Shown here: one piece after another, positions 39,563 to 49,925 of the stretch
How the letters are laid out: each line of letters begins with the position of its first letter
Position numbering within the stretch: position 1 is the first letter of the stretch
NCBI RefSeq assembly: GCF_026262505.1
Contig: NC_067203.1
Span: 5,456,001-5,520,000, forward strand
Direction: 5' to 3'
Source: Trichomonas vaginalis G3
Lineage: Eukaryota; Parabasalia; Trichomonadida; Trichomonadidae
DNA: 64,000 nucleotides
The notes under the pieces: generated by a model
The model's database searches: none
What the model was told of the DNA's origin: nothing
The model's input: only the letters and a program-made list of their open reading frames with translations
Position numbers and translations under genes: made by a program

Positions 39563-40172
39563 GAAAATACTCTTCAGCACAAACAAGCTTTTTAGTATTC
39601 TTATATCGTTTAAAAAAAATATTAAATCTTCAATTATTCTCTTGAAATTGCATTTTTCTAATGAATTTTCTACGCAGAGAACTACATTGCTAATGAAATA
39701 ATAAAGATAATGATATTTTTCTTGATTCGTTAAAATTGCTTCCATTGGATTAATCTCCAAAATATTTTTAACAGGAATCTTAAAGTTGAGTTGAATTTTG
39801 AAAAAATAAAACAAGGGATATGCATTATATACATATTTTTTGCTTGGAATGTTACCCAAACACTATATTCACCTCATGATTGATCAAAAACAGCTATTCC
39901 AGACTTCATACTGTGAGGTAATATTGCCCTACATATGAGTATTTAAAAGAACTCAAAGGACGATACAGACCATTTACAGGTACCGTGAAAACCTGTAGTT
40001 GGAGAGAAGCCAAATATTTTGACATTTTACAAATAGATTCTGACCTCATCAAACAATTCTCATCAATTTTTGTTGAATTTCAAATCTGAAGTTAGAATCA
40101 ATTTGTTTGATTGGTTATGAAGTCGGAACGATAAATCAATTATTCAAAATTTGCAGTTTGTCAAAAATAATT
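39563..40172. other. Intergenic stretch
   Basis: About 600 bases, no gene recognised. It contains the upstream region of the secreted VIT/vWA gene. Confidence 0.5.
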
Positions 40173-42350
40173 ATGTTTTTATTCTTATTATCCCTATTTG
40201 ATAAGTGTCAATTTTATCCAGTACAGATTAAAACTGAAAACAAAACGGATATACCTCTAAAATTAATGGACATTAACATGAATTTAGAAGGATCAAATCT
40301 TCAAATCGATTTCAGATTGCAATACAGAAACAATAATCCCAACACATTGACTGAAGCCAAACTTATATTCCCAATGGACACAGATATGACCGTCAGCGAT
40401 GTATTTATGTCAGCAAATAACAAAACATTTATATCTTATGCTGAAGAAAAACAGAAAGCAAGTGAAACATACAACGAAATGAAGACTAATAACAAGACTG
40501 CTCTACTTGTTTCTCAAAAACAAGACAGATTATCAATAAATTTGTGCGCAATTCCTCCAAATTCGGATATTGATATTTCATTCACCATGTACACATCATT
40601 ACCAACCGTATTTAGTCCATCTAATGAACTATTCTTTAACAGAGTTTCTCTTCCTTTGACTTTATTCCCAAGATACAAATTAACTCCAAATACAGGCTCA
40701 GAACAGGCTCCTGAGACAGTTATAGGATCTACAACTTACAAATTTAACCTGAAATTTACAATTCCAAAAGATTCAAAATTTGAAACAAAAATGGAAGATT
40801 ATTCAATAGAAGGTAATGTAATGACACTCAAAACAATCCCTACAACTGATTTCAATGTTGACGTCTTCCTAAACAAGAATCCAGTTTCAGTTAAGGAAAT
40901 CACGGGAAATACTCAAGTTGTCAACTTCAAGATCAACCCTCTTAACTACTTATCCAATAGGAAGACAGATGTCAAGTCAATTGTCTTCCTTCTCGATTGT
41001 TCCGGCTCAATGACTATTGATAACAGAATAGAAAATGCTATCAAGGCAATGGACCTCTTCTTACACTCTCTTGAACCAGGTGTCAAGTTCGAAATCGTCA
41101 GATTCGGATCAACTTTCAATTCATTATTTGATTTCAAGCTTACAGAGTATAATGATGACTCACTAAACACAGCATTAGCATTTATTAAGGGTACGTCGGC
41201 TAATCTCGGTGGAACAGAAATTTTCAACCCAATTAAACAGATTTATAACGAATTATCACCGGATGTCCTCTTTGTTTTGACAGATGGAGCCGTAGATAAT
41301 TCACAGGCAGTCCTCGACTTCGTCAGGGACTCATCAACAAAGATCTTCTCCCTTGGACTTGGAGCTGGAGCTGATATGAACTTAGTCCGAAACTTGGCCA
41401 GCTTCACAGGAGGTGTTTCCGAACATGTCTTGGACGCCTCTCAACTCCGCGATTCGATTATTCGTCTTTTAGAAGATTCGACAAATCCAACTTTATCAAA
41501 TGTCCAAATTGAATCAGATTGCGGCCAACCGATGGCACACAATTTCCGTACAATCCCTCGTAATTCGTTCTACGAGCTATTTTACTATGGAAAAGCTGGA
41601 AAATGCCAAGTCAAAATTACAGGCGAATCCAGCGGAGAGCAGAAGGAGATTGTTATGAGTTCAGATGATGCACAGTTGCTTGATACCAGCAAACTTCTTC
41701 ATTCTGTCTTCATAAACCGTGCGACAAATAATAATAAGTTGACAGAAAAAGAAACTATTGATCTAGCAAAGCGTTTCAACATCATGACGAGATACACATC
41801 ATTAGTATTATATGACAATGAAACAAAACATGAAGGAATTTCGAAACTTGAAGAAGTTGATGTTCCTGTTGAAATGTTTGCGAGAAAAATGGTTGCAAGA
41901 GCACCTCCTCCACTGATGAATATGGCAAAGGCTGCTCCTTTGCAAGATAACATTATGTTTGCAGCAAATATAAGAAGAACGAGATCAGCTGGTGCTCATA
42001 TTCAAGAACAAAGTTTTGATGGTTTTGATGCTGATGCTGAAAAGAACAGTTTTGTTCCTGAACAAAAGAAAGATGTTGATGTTTGTGATGAAATTTCTTC
42101 ACATCAAAAAGCTAATGGAGACTTCAATGACATTGAAATGCTTGTGAAGTTGATTAAATTAAATGAAAAGATTGATGAGAAAGATAGAAACTTAATGATT
42201 TCTATTTTACTCAGTTATGCTAAAAACAACTGCGCAAAATCATTCGAATTCATTATTAGAAAGTGCCAGAAATTGTTGGAATCAAATGTTGGAGCTGATG
42301 AAGCAAATAAGTTGTTGGAAAAGGCTTCAAAGCTGATCGGAAAGAATTAA
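40173..42350 (+). CDS. Secreted VIT + von Willebrand A domain protein (ITIH-like), 725 aa
   Basis: Starts with a signal peptide (MFLFLLSLFDKCQF). A VIT-type region follows (about 25-150: DINMNLEGSNLQIDFRLQYRN, EAKLIFPMDTDMTVSDVFM, ASETYNEM), then a von Willebrand A domain near 270-450 with the metal site SIVFLLDCSGSMTIDNR, a threonine at TSANLGGTEIFNP and the aspartate in VLFVLTDGAVDN. The C-terminal part is helical and acidic. This VIT-vWA order is that of inter-alpha-trypsin inhibitor heavy chains; in protists the proteins are probably surface or secreted adhesion factors. I chose the ATG at 40173 because the longer frame begins with a non-ATG codon and this one opens a clean signal peptide. 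Confidence 0.9.
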   Translation: MFLFLLSLFDKCQFYPVQIKTENKTDIPLKLMDINMNLEGSNLQIDFRLQYRNNNPNTLTEAKLIFPMDTDMTVSDVFMSANNKTFISYAEEKQKASETYNEMKTNNKTALLVSQKQDRLSINLCAIPPNSDIDISFTMYTSLPTVFSPSNELFFNRVSLPLTLFPRYKLTPNTGSEQAPETVIGSTTYKFNLKFTIPKDSKFETKMEDYSIEGNVMTLKTIPTTDFNVDVFLNKNPVSVKEITGNTQVVNFKINPLNYLSNRKTDVKSIVFLLDCSGSMTIDNRIENAIKAMDLFLHSLEPGVKFEIVRFGSTFNSLFDFKLTEYNDDSLNTALAFIKGTSANLGGTEIFNPIKQIYNELSPDVLFVLTDGAVDNSQAVLDFVRDSSTKIFSLGLGAGADMNLVRNLASFTGGVSEHVLDASQLRDSIIRLLEDSTNPTLSNVQIESDCGQPMAHNFRTIPRNSFYELFYYGKAGKCQVKITGESSGEQKEIVMSSDDAQLLDTSKLLHSVFINRATNNNKLTEKETIDLAKRFNIMTRYTSLVLYDNETKHEGISKLEEVDVPVEMFARKMVARAPPPLMNMAKAAPLQDNIMFAANIRRTRSAGAHIQEQSFDGFDADAEKNSFVPEQKKDVDVCDEISSHQKANGDFNDIEMLVKLIKLNEKIDEKDRNLMISILLSYAKNNCAKSFEFIIRKCQKLLESNVGADEANKLLEKASKLIGKN

Positions 42351-42425
42351 ACTTTTTTTTAGTAAAAAAAATTGTAGGGTTATGGTAATTTTTTTTTCAA
42401 CTTTTGATTTTCAGTCATTCATATT

Positions 42426-42671
42426 ATGATATCGAAAAATAAAGAATTAAAAGCCGTTCTTTATATATTTCGTCAGGCGAAAATTATAAAGAAGATAAAA
42501 AACTCCCAATTAAATATTGAAGATGTCATTACCAAAAAAATAATAATTATAAAACTGGAAAATGGTTTAGAAAAGCATCAGAGGTTTTATGACACTCTAA
42601 TAAGGGGTAATTCAAAGGAATTGAAGAAATTGCTCCAAGATTTTCCTCACTTGTTTGATAAAGGAGTATGA
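42426..42671 (+). CDS. Small basic protein, 81 aa, possible truncated ankyrin-type start
   Basis: Lys/Ile-rich N-terminal half followed by FYDTLIRGNSKELKKLLQDFPHLFDKGV, which looks like the first helices of an ankyrin stack. It stops after 81 codons and its end overlaps the convergent gene at 42647 by 25 bases. It may be a real small gene or a remnant of an ankyrin gene. Confidence 0.4.
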   Translation: MISKNKELKAVLYIFRQAKIIKKIKNSQLNIEDVITKKIIIIKLENGLEKHQRFYDTLIRGNSKELKKLLQDFPHLFDKGV

Positions 42672-43036
42672 TCCAAAACTTGAGTATTTTCTTGTGGTTT
42701 GAAGTACTCACAAATGTAAAATGATTCTTGCCTACGCTTAAAGGCTTTTAAGTCTTTCACATCATTTTCAATGGCGTTAATTTTGTTGGCTTCTTTGCTT
42801 GTTTCCTTTAGCTGATCTTTCATTGCTGGGATGATGTCATTTTTCACTGCTTGGACGATTTCATCTTTTATTGCTGGGATGATGTCATTTTTCACTGCTT
42901 GGACGATTTCATCTTTTATTGCTGGGATGATGTCATTTTTCATTGCTTGGATGATTTCATCTTTTATTGCTGGGATGATTTCATTTTTCACTGCTTGGAT
43001 GATATCATCTTTCAATCCTTTAAAAATATCTTTCAT
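42647..43036 (-). CDS. Coiled-coil repeat protein, 129 aa, downstream partner or continuation of 43033-43662
   Basis: The first 80 residues are four to five copies of a 16-residue unit IIPAIKDEIVQAVKND, then a helical charged segment (SKEANKINAIENDVKDLKAFKRRQ) and a short tail. Its ATG overlaps the stop of the upstream gene in the configuration ATGA. In a protist this suggests one gene split by a single frameshift, or two genes on one transcript; I cannot decide. Long parallel coiled coil likely; role unknown. Confidence 0.55.
   Translation of the reverse strand: MKDIFKGLKDDIIQAVKNEIIPAIKDEIIQAMKNDIIPAIKDEIVQAVKNDIIPAIKDEIVQAVKNDIIPAMKDQLKETSKEANKINAIENDVKDLKAFKRRQESFYICEYFKPQENTQVLDHTPLSNK
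42823..43017 (-). repeat. 48-bp tandem repeats
   Basis: About four copies of a 48-base unit (GCTGGGATGATGTCATTTTT then CACTGCTTGGACGATTTCAT then CTTTTATT), coding the 16-residue IIPAIKDEIVQAVKND unit. Copies differ by one to three bases. Confidence 0.9.
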
Positions 43037-43662
43037 CTCTTGAACATCTTTTTCACCTCTTCAAGTGACTCACAAATTTGTCCAACATCTTCTATAATTT
43101 GTCCAACATCTTCTCTAATTTGTCCAACATCTTCTCTAATTTGTCCAACATCTTCTCTAAACTGTCCAAATTCTGGAAACACTACATTGGTTTTGAAATT
43201 CTGGTGAAGGAATAGCAAAATATCATAACGAATCATGTCTTCTGCATCCGAGCGCATTGCATAGTATATGGATTCAGCCCCATTTTTGATAAGATTGTAG
43301 TTATCGTCTGTGAGCTGAAAACTCGGGTCTAAAGATATATTTGAGCATAATAGAAATGATTCAGCAATAGCATCACAATACTGAGGAAGAGTGGCACCAA
43401 TTGATTTGAGCGGTTCTATAATGTATGAAAAAACCATGGAAGCATTACTGCCGTTGCCAGGAAAGGTTAAACTCTCTTTATTGAAGATCTTAAGACAGCG
43501 TCTACATTTCTCTTCTGCATCTTTTTGACCTTGGATAAATTCGAAAGAGCCAAAAAAGAAGTTAAAAGGTAATTCATAATACTTATTCATATAGTCCAGA
43601 ACTTCCCTGCTTGGCTCAGATTCAGCATAAACTTCCATAGTATGAATGCTAGAAGGATTCAT
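43033..43662 (-). CDS. Unknown host protein with heptad repeats, 209 aa
   Basis: The globular N-terminal 165 residues contain several Cys, EKCRRCLKIFNKES and long helices; I do not recognise the family. The C-terminus has four copies of a seven-residue unit REDVGQI (21-base DNA repeat, 43077-43160), then SLEEVKKMFKR and a stop overlapping the next ORF's ATG. Seven-residue periodicity indicates a coiled-coil stalk, continued by the 16-residue repeats of the next ORF if the two form one protein. A second in-frame ATG lies nine codons downstream (MEVYAESE). Confidence 0.6.
   Translation of the reverse strand: MNPSSIHTMEVYAESEPSREVLDYMNKYYELPFNFFFGSFEFIQGQKDAEEKCRRCLKIFNKESLTFPGNGSNASMVFSYIIEPLKSIGATLPQYCDAIAESFLLCSNISLDPSFQLTDDNYNLIKNGAESIYYAMRSDAEDMIRYDILLFLHQNFKTNVVFPEFGQFREDVGQIREDVGQIREDVGQIIEDVGQICESLEEVKKMFKR
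43077..43160 (-). repeat. 21-bp tandem repeats
   Basis: Four copies of TTTGTCCAACATCTTCTCTAA-like units (one variant base set), coding REDVGQI heptads. Confidence 0.9.
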
Positions 43663-44227
43663 AAGGGTCTTTATATAAAAATGATTAAAATTTTCCGTTT
43701 AGAATTGAAAGATAGAATTTTGAATCGATAATAGTTTGAATATCCATTAAATAAATATTGAAGATGTTATTGAACTAATTTTTGATCGATCCAATATGGA
43801 TCAGATGAACCAATATTTGATCATATTGTAATTATAACTTCAATTGCTTTCAAGTAATGGATCACTATCATTGAATAGGTATTTTTATTATGAATATTCA
43901 GCCATTTTTTTTTGAAATATAAGAAGTTCAATTTAAATTTCCAATATAAAAAGCTTAATCTTAATTTATTTAATAAAACATTACAAGTTCTTATATAATT
44001 CATAATAAAAGATATTGTAAATGATACGTCAGATAATTTTCAAAAATGGTCTCATTTCGAACAGAAAATTCGAAAACAAAACACAACGAACCACACGGAG
44101 ACTTATTTCTACAAAATCAACATCCGAAAAGACAATTACGGTAAAAAAGTGCAATGCTCTCTATGCTATACACATGACACCGTGTTAATCATTTGAAATT
44201 GACTCAAAGTTCGGAAACCTAATAAGT
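43663..44227. other. Intergenic stretch upstream of the hairpin cluster
   Basis: No convincing gene; a 60-codon minus-strand frame at 43821-44003 is Asn/Tyr/Phe-rich and looks accidental. It may include the 5' part of the structured region that follows. Confidence 0.45.
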
Positions 44228-44355
44228 GGAATAGGAGGTAATGAAGCACTGATTATATATTGGTGCCTCATAGCCTCCTATTCCTCAAAGAAGTGGGTGA
44301 AACTTTGCCTGAATAACTTATCATTCAGATAAAGTTTCTCTCATTTCTAGTGAGA
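44228..44355. ncRNA. Candidate structured RNA: three consecutive stem-loops
   Basis: Stem 1: GGAATAGGAGG (44228-44238) with CCTCCTATTCC (44274-44284), extended inward with few mismatches (TAATGAAGCAC against GTGCCTCATAG). Stem 2: GAAACTTT (44299-44306) with AAAGTTTC (44331-44338), extended by CCTGAAT/ATTCAG. Stem 3: TCTCA (44339-44343) with TGAGA (44351-44355). The region is non-coding and less AT-rich than its surroundings. No known RNA family is recognised; strand unknown. Confidence 0.4.
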
Positions 44356-44772
44356 ATAAAATGGTAAGATATGAAACTCCGCGAATGAATTTCATTATCT
44401 AATCATAAACTAGAAATTGTATAAGTTACTGTTAGCAATTTAAAGTAAATGAATGTTGAAATAACATCACATACCTTTATTTTCCAATTTCAAATCTTTT
44501 ATAATCAAATTTTTATGAGGGTAAAAGCGGAAAATAGTATATATGTACTTCATCAATCCAATATCATGCTTGAATATGAAATTTATTCTTCGCAATTCAA
44601 TTTTTAGAAAATTTTGGATTGATTGAATCTGCAGAAGAATATCAGGATATCAATTCTCCGGCTAATCAACGATAACATATTTTTTCTAAAAAGTGCGATG
44701 AATTTTTTGAGAAGATTATCGGCGAGTTTATTAAATTTGGAAATTTCTCTCGATTAAACAATTGTGGCGGGA
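44356..44772. other. Intergenic stretch upstream of the Furry-like gene
   Basis: About 400 AT-rich bases holding the promoter region of the large gene that follows; nothing else recognised. Confidence 0.45.
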
Positions 44773-47700
44773 ATGTCGATGGAAAGTAGGTCAGAGCTTT
44801 TTCTTTCTGTCTTTTCGCGCCTTATTGAATCATTTACATCTCATTATCATGTTTTAACTGCAAAGTATGACGAAGCTTTGCAAAAAGGGCCGAAAGTTTC
44901 CTTATCAACCTTTTTCGTTGATATCGAGAAGAATATTCCAATGTATGCATCCATAGTCGACTCTATGTGCAGTTTATCAAAGAATAATACTTCGCAATCC
45001 TTAAGGAATCTGATTGAAATTTTCGCAAACACGTTAATCCTTCAAGATCCCGGAATTTTTTCAGTTCTAATTTCGCATACTCCTGCAGTATATCAGAGTT
45101 CTGCGTCAGCAAAGGAAGTTTGCAATTATTTGGCACTTTATATGACAACTGATATTATTGGAGCCATTGTGCGTAAATTTGGAACAGGAGAAGAAGGCCC
45201 TATGGTTGCAAAGTGTGCCTACAAAGTTTGTGACCCCTCAGTTCAATTTGAAATTCATTCTCATATTTTAAATGAATGGTCCATAATATTAGCCATCACA
45301 AGCATCAAGAATTTTCAAGAATCATCCACACCATTCATGGCATATGTTGATTCTGTAAATAATGAAACTCTTTTCACTCTTGTCTCCAAAATTCGACTTG
45401 ATTCATGCAAATCCCTCGGAACTACGTTTCTCGAAGACATCCTTAACGCATTAAAAATACTCCTGAGACGAAAGCAACTCACCAATAACATTTTTGCTTG
45501 CGTTTCTTCGATTATTACTACAGTTAACTTTCCATGCGATACTTTACAGAAAATATTCGATATCGCGTGGAACGAAAAGGAAGAACCGACAGTAAGAGAC
45601 GGAGCTTTCGAGTTAATTGTTACTTTGTTCCAACATTTGCCAAATAAAGAAGGAGAAGCAAACAGATTTTTTCAAAAGAGGGTTTACGCATATGCTGGTA
45701 CAGATGCTACTACGGAGCGTGATTTAAAGCTATTTTGGAGAAGAGTTATGGGAGGATATAACCAATTATCGACTGACGATGATTTGTCATTCATAGGAAT
45801 GACAGGAACAAACGAAACAGAAATGCCTGCGATTTTCATGACATATTTCTTCAAAAAATCGAACTTCGCAATTTGTCCTCAAATATTCCGCAATGTTTTA
45901 ATACATTTAGCATCGATTGACTTTATGTACTTCCTACATGAAATTCTACAAAGTTTCTTGATACTTCCTTTAACAGATTACAGATTTATTGTTTTATTAT
46001 CAACAATTGAACCGATAAACTCAGAAGAATTCAGAAAATATGCAGTCTCTAATGTCGACAAGAAAGATATAGATACTCTCAATGCTTTAATTCGCGGAAA
46101 AGTTTGCCAAAATTTAAGAATTCTCGAAATGAAGAGTCCGAAGTGTATTCCATTACAAATTCTTGAAGGAATGTGGCGTAGAGTTGATCAATCCGATCAA
46201 AAGATAGGCTCATTCCTTGAAGCAAACGGATTAAATAAATATGGAGCTTTATTTTCAAAATTCGAGGTTGCAAACGAAAGCGAATTCTTCAGTTTAGACG
46301 TACAACTCCTAAAATCACTTCGCTACATACTAGAACAAGGAGATTACCTTGAAGAAGGAGTTTTGAAAAATATAATCGATTCATGTAACTCTTCGAAGCT
46401 TCAAACTGCTATGGCAGCATACTCCGTAGCCACAGCAATCGTCCAAGACCCCGAATTACAGATTCCTTTCACTAAAGTTCTCATCAAAAATATCCAAAAC
46501 GATTTTACAAACGAATCGGTTGTTATCGTACTCAAATTCTTCTCAATTTTAATTTCCTTGAACCAAAAATCGCTTCCGAACGATTTACTCCATGATATCG
46601 AATTTTATGCTTTCATTGGCATCGTTTCCACGCAACCGAGTACTCGTATCATAGCATGGAATATTCTAGATGCCATTGACGAGCTCCTTGACCACAAAAG
46701 TATTAGTTATTACATACATCAGAGTGGATCTACAATAGAAAAGTGCGTAAAGTCACGTTTATTCGGTACAAGTGTTCATAAAGAAGAGACTTTATTGCAG
46801 TGGGTATTATCATCCCGTTTTTATGATATTTGGCTGTTGTATATTGCAGAATTTGTCGAAATTATTTTGGCAGCGAACTACACGCCATTAATACAGAGGT
46901 CTAATGACAATTTGTATGCTTTGCTTATTACGCTTGATGAATCTCAGAAGACATATTCGCCTTCTTTGATTGGATATCTAATGATGTACCTTGGATCACG
47001 AGTTAACCAAGATTTCTATCTCAGATGCCCTCAGGTCTACAGGGTAGCCTTATACGAGCCTCACCAGGCCAACATGGTTACTGCTGCTACTACATTAAAC
47101 GTAATTACTAAATTACTCGATGGAAACAAGAGTTGGGGCGACCAACTTGCTTTCAGTGCGATCCAGCACCTCAATATCGCCTATGCCGGCGATGTTGCAG
47201 ACATCCTGTCCCAATGCACGCCCGAGAAAATGGCTGATGCTTCATCTGCTTTCTTGTCACTTTTGGATTCCCCATTATGTGATGAAAATATTATTAATAT
47301 GATATTATTGCAAGCATTGAACTTCCTTTCTGCAATGCATGCGGTTTTGATCAAACTTGGAGCAAGTTCACCGAGGAATGTTGCTTGGACAACAGAATTA
47401 GAGAAACCTGTCATCAAAAACGTAACGATTGCGGAGAATTATTGCACAATGATCACTAAAATAATCACCCGCAACATCCAGGAAGAGGATTGGTCGATTT
47501 CTTCAAGAGAATTGATTTTAAGAGGATTATTAAACTGGGCGATGACGAAATCGTCGGTTCTAGACAATCTCAGGAAGAAGTCAAAGCAGGCTTTGGCAAC
47601 ATTGGCCAAGTCTGGACCAATTTTCGGAGATTCCGTAATATTTGACAACACAGTATGCGATATTTTCGGCGAAATCGAGTTCGCAGGCAACAGAGTCCTC

Positions 47701-49881
47701 AGTTCATTACTTTTCTACCACGTACAGCTCATTTTAACTCAGTTTTGTGACGCATGTCTCACATCCAACAGAAATTATGCGGATTTATTCTTTGATTCTT
47801 TATTCGTAGTATTCACAGCTGGATCAGATTACAATCCGACCAAAATTGGCTGTCTTTTACTCGTTGGAAACGTATATGAAGAGATGCAACACCCAAGAAG
47901 CCCCGAATTCATGGAAGCATTCACGAGTTCTGTCTATGATGGATCCGGCGGTGCAGCAGAAACTGTTTTTTCAGAGGCTTTCCGCATATTAAGTGGAAAT
48001 TCTTTACATATGCCCGTAAAAGAGATAATTAACGCTTTGAGGAGGTACATTCCTGAGATTAGATTACTTCCAAAGCAGAGTTCTTGCACAGTTGACTCTC
48101 CAGAGAAATTTAGAATTTATACTCCGTATCAGTTCTTGTCTGCGTTGATGACAGCGACAGAAACAATCAACGAAGACTACATAACGTCGTTTTTCCTTCT
48201 TTGGAGCGATTTGCTTGAGAATCCGAACCATGAAGACATTGTTCCGCTTTTTATCATGCAATGGAAGAATTCCCAGATCAAGAAGCGTCTCCTCTTGTGG
48301 TTGATCAGACAAGATGCCCCTTTCATCAGCGAAAAACTCTTATCTCGGTGCTCATTCGCTTATTTCCTCCATATTACATCACAGGAGCGTAATTTCGACG
48401 ATCAGCTTTGGGTTGTTGAATTATTGACCCAATCTTTCGAAAGAAGATTCGGATCATTTTCAAATATTGTCGCATTAATTCATTTTTCCTTTCTCTTTTA
48501 CAAATTTCCTCAAACACAACCATTGCTACAAGCTTTGTGCAGACAATACGACGTTCCAATCCCTACATCTTCTCATGATGAGGATTTGATCGTCACAGCT
48601 TGTTCATTTGTTGCCAAATTGCTTGAAGACGATGCAGAAGCAATCGAAGAGTGGGGAAATGAAGCTCTCAAGTGGTTATTTGGCTGCAATGAGCTGAGAT
48701 TCGCTTCGTTGTCTCTCAAAATTTACAACGTTTTACAAAAACCGCTTGATAATAATGTTATCAGCGGAATCATCAAGATCATGCATTACTACGTGATGGA
48801 GAGCGAAAACGACCCACTTTCTCTCACAGATTTGATATCAGATTCATTTCGCTTCTTCTCCAACATATTTACCAACAACGAGCTTCTCGCCTTCAACTAC
48901 GCCTCCACATTCATCGACTGCCCGGCCTTTCCTGACTCTTGCAGGGCTGCATCCACTGATATCTTCCTCAAATCATTGAATTGCCAGGCCACGAACAAGG
49001 CGGCGTGGTCCATCCTGCCATCAATAGTAAGGCCGCTGCTCTCCAGAATCGAAACTGACGACAGAAGCCGCCAAATTTTAGAAATCCTCACAAAAACATC
49101 TTCTTCACAGGAACTGATGATGATCGCAGCACCTCTGAAGGAGACATTTGGCGGATTCCTCTTCGTTCAGCCAATAGAAGCTTTAATTGAGAAAAGTGAT
49201 GTGACCATTTTATGCAAAGCCATAGAACATTACAGTTTAATGATCGAAACAGCTAGTGAACAACTTGCTGGATCCATTTTCAAGATCGCCGCGTTGATTG
49301 TTAACAAAGCCACAAATGAAAATGTTCGAGAACCATATGCACGATTATACAAAATCGCCTTGAACATGTTAGGTGTTGTTCCCAGCGCCATGTCATTTGT
49401 TTTGGCTATTGCAGAGCACGATCCATGCTGTGCAATTAAAAGCACATTCGCATTCACTGACTGGGCGAGGTCAATTGACGATGTCGTGAGAGCATTGACG
49501 AGAATAATGAATCCGAATCCGATTCCTCGGAGTTCCTCAATTCCTACTCTTTCTGACACTATGACATTGAGTTCTGTCATTGCGATGATCGGAAATCCAA
49601 TTGTTCCTAAGGTTATTCCTTTCGTCATGCAGCAGGAGATCATTGAAGGAATGATGAGAGTTCAGAGAGAAACAAAGAAATTGAGGAGACATTCATCTAA
49701 TTACATCAAAAGATATGATTCGTCAACAAACGTGAAGATTCAAAAGTTTATAGCTGGTGATTGGGAATTAAGACCTTTGGAGTTTCCGAAACAGATGATG
49801 GGAACATCAATTCCTGATGCAAATCAGACAAATTCATTAGTAATGGGATTCATGGAATTTGATGCTGCTTATTCTTTATAG
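44773..49881 (+). CDS. Very large helical-repeat scaffold, Furry/Mor2/Tao3-like
   Basis: A 1,702-residue protein of HEAT/ARM-like helical repeats throughout, without membrane segments. The part around EEWGNEALKWLFGCNELRFASLSLKIYNVL (about residue 1295-1325) follows the Furry-family pattern W..EAL.WAL.C...H.A.RS..I...L, and the order of a long N-terminal helical region, central repeats and C-terminal repeats fits Furry (Fry), fission-yeast Mor2 and budding-yeast Tao3. Those proteins bind NDR/LATS kinases and Mob proteins and organise polarised growth and cytoskeleton. Length is at the short end for the family. The longer frame begins with GTG, so I start at ATG 44773. Codon use is noticeably richer in GC than in the Maverick genes. 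Confidence 0.6.
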   Translation: MSMESRSELFLSVFSRLIESFTSHYHVLTAKYDEALQKGPKVSLSTFFVDIEKNIPMYASIVDSMCSLSKNNTSQSLRNLIEIFANTLILQDPGIFSVLISHTPAVYQSSASAKEVCNYLALYMTTDIIGAIVRKFGTGEEGPMVAKCAYKVCDPSVQFEIHSHILNEWSIILAITSIKNFQESSTPFMAYVDSVNNETLFTLVSKIRLDSCKSLGTTFLEDILNALKILLRRKQLTNNIFACVSSIITTVNFPCDTLQKIFDIAWNEKEEPTVRDGAFELIVTLFQHLPNKEGEANRFFQKRVYAYAGTDATTERDLKLFWRRVMGGYNQLSTDDDLSFIGMTGTNETEMPAIFMTYFFKKSNFAICPQIFRNVLIHLASIDFMYFLHEILQSFLILPLTDYRFIVLLSTIEPINSEEFRKYAVSNVDKKDIDTLNALIRGKVCQNLRILEMKSPKCIPLQILEGMWRRVDQSDQKIGSFLEANGLNKYGALFSKFEVANESEFFSLDVQLLKSLRYILEQGDYLEEGVLKNIIDSCNSSKLQTAMAAYSVATAIVQDPELQIPFTKVLIKNIQNDFTNESVVIVLKFFSILISLNQKSLPNDLLHDIEFYAFIGIVSTQPSTRIIAWNILDAIDELLDHKSISYYIHQSGSTIEKCVKSRLFGTSVHKEETLLQWVLSSRFYDIWLLYIAEFVEIILAANYTPLIQRSNDNLYALLITLDESQKTYSPSLIGYLMMYLGSRVNQDFYLRCPQVYRVALYEPHQANMVTAATTLNVITKLLDGNKSWGDQLAFSAIQHLNIAYAGDVADILSQCTPEKMADASSAFLSLLDSPLCDENIINMILLQALNFLSAMHAVLIKLGASSPRNVAWTTELEKPVIKNVTIAENYCTMITKIITRNIQEEDWSISSRELILRGLLNWAMTKSSVLDNLRKKSKQALATLAKSGPIFGDSVIFDNTVCDIFGEIEFAGNRVLSSLLFYHVQLILTQFCDACLTSNRNYADLFFDSLFVVFTAGSDYNPTKIGCLLLVGNVYEEMQHPRSPEFMEAFTSSVYDGSGGAAETVFSEAFRILSGNSLHMPVKEIINALRRYIPEIRLLPKQSSCTVDSPEKFRIYTPYQFLSALMTATETINEDYITSFFLLWSDLLENPNHEDIVPLFIMQWKNSQIKKRLLLWLIRQDAPFISEKLLSRCSFAYFLHITSQERNFDDQLWVVELLTQSFERRFGSFSNIVALIHFSFLFYKFPQTQPLLQALCRQYDVPIPTSSHDEDLIVTACSFVAKLLEDDAEAIEEWGNEALKWLFGCNELRFASLSLKIYNVLQKPLDNNVISGIIKIMHYYVMESENDPLSLTDLISDSFRFFSNIFTNNELLAFNYASTFIDCPAFPDSCRAASTDIFLKSLNCQATNKAAWSILPSIVRPLLSRIETDDRSRQILEILTKTSSSQELMMIAAPLKETFGGFLFVQPIEALIEKSDVTILCKAIEHYSLMIETASEQLAGSIFKIAALIVNKATNENVREPYARLYKIALNMLGVVPSAMSFVLAIAEHDPCCAIKSTFAFTDWARSIDDVVRALTRIMNPNPIPRSSSIPTLSDTMTLSSVIAMIGNPIVPKVIPFVMQQEIIEGMMRVQRETKKLRRHSSNYIKRYDSSTNVKIQKFIAGDWELRPLEFPKQMMGTSIPDANQTNSLVMGFMEFDAAYSL

Positions 49882-49925
49882 ATATATTTTATGTATTTTT
49901 ATTTTTTATATTGTTGTTTTAATGA

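Noticed and set aside
43821-44003. 60-codon minus-strand ORF
   Set aside because: Asn/Tyr/Phe-rich composition reflects AT-rich DNA; no support for a gene.
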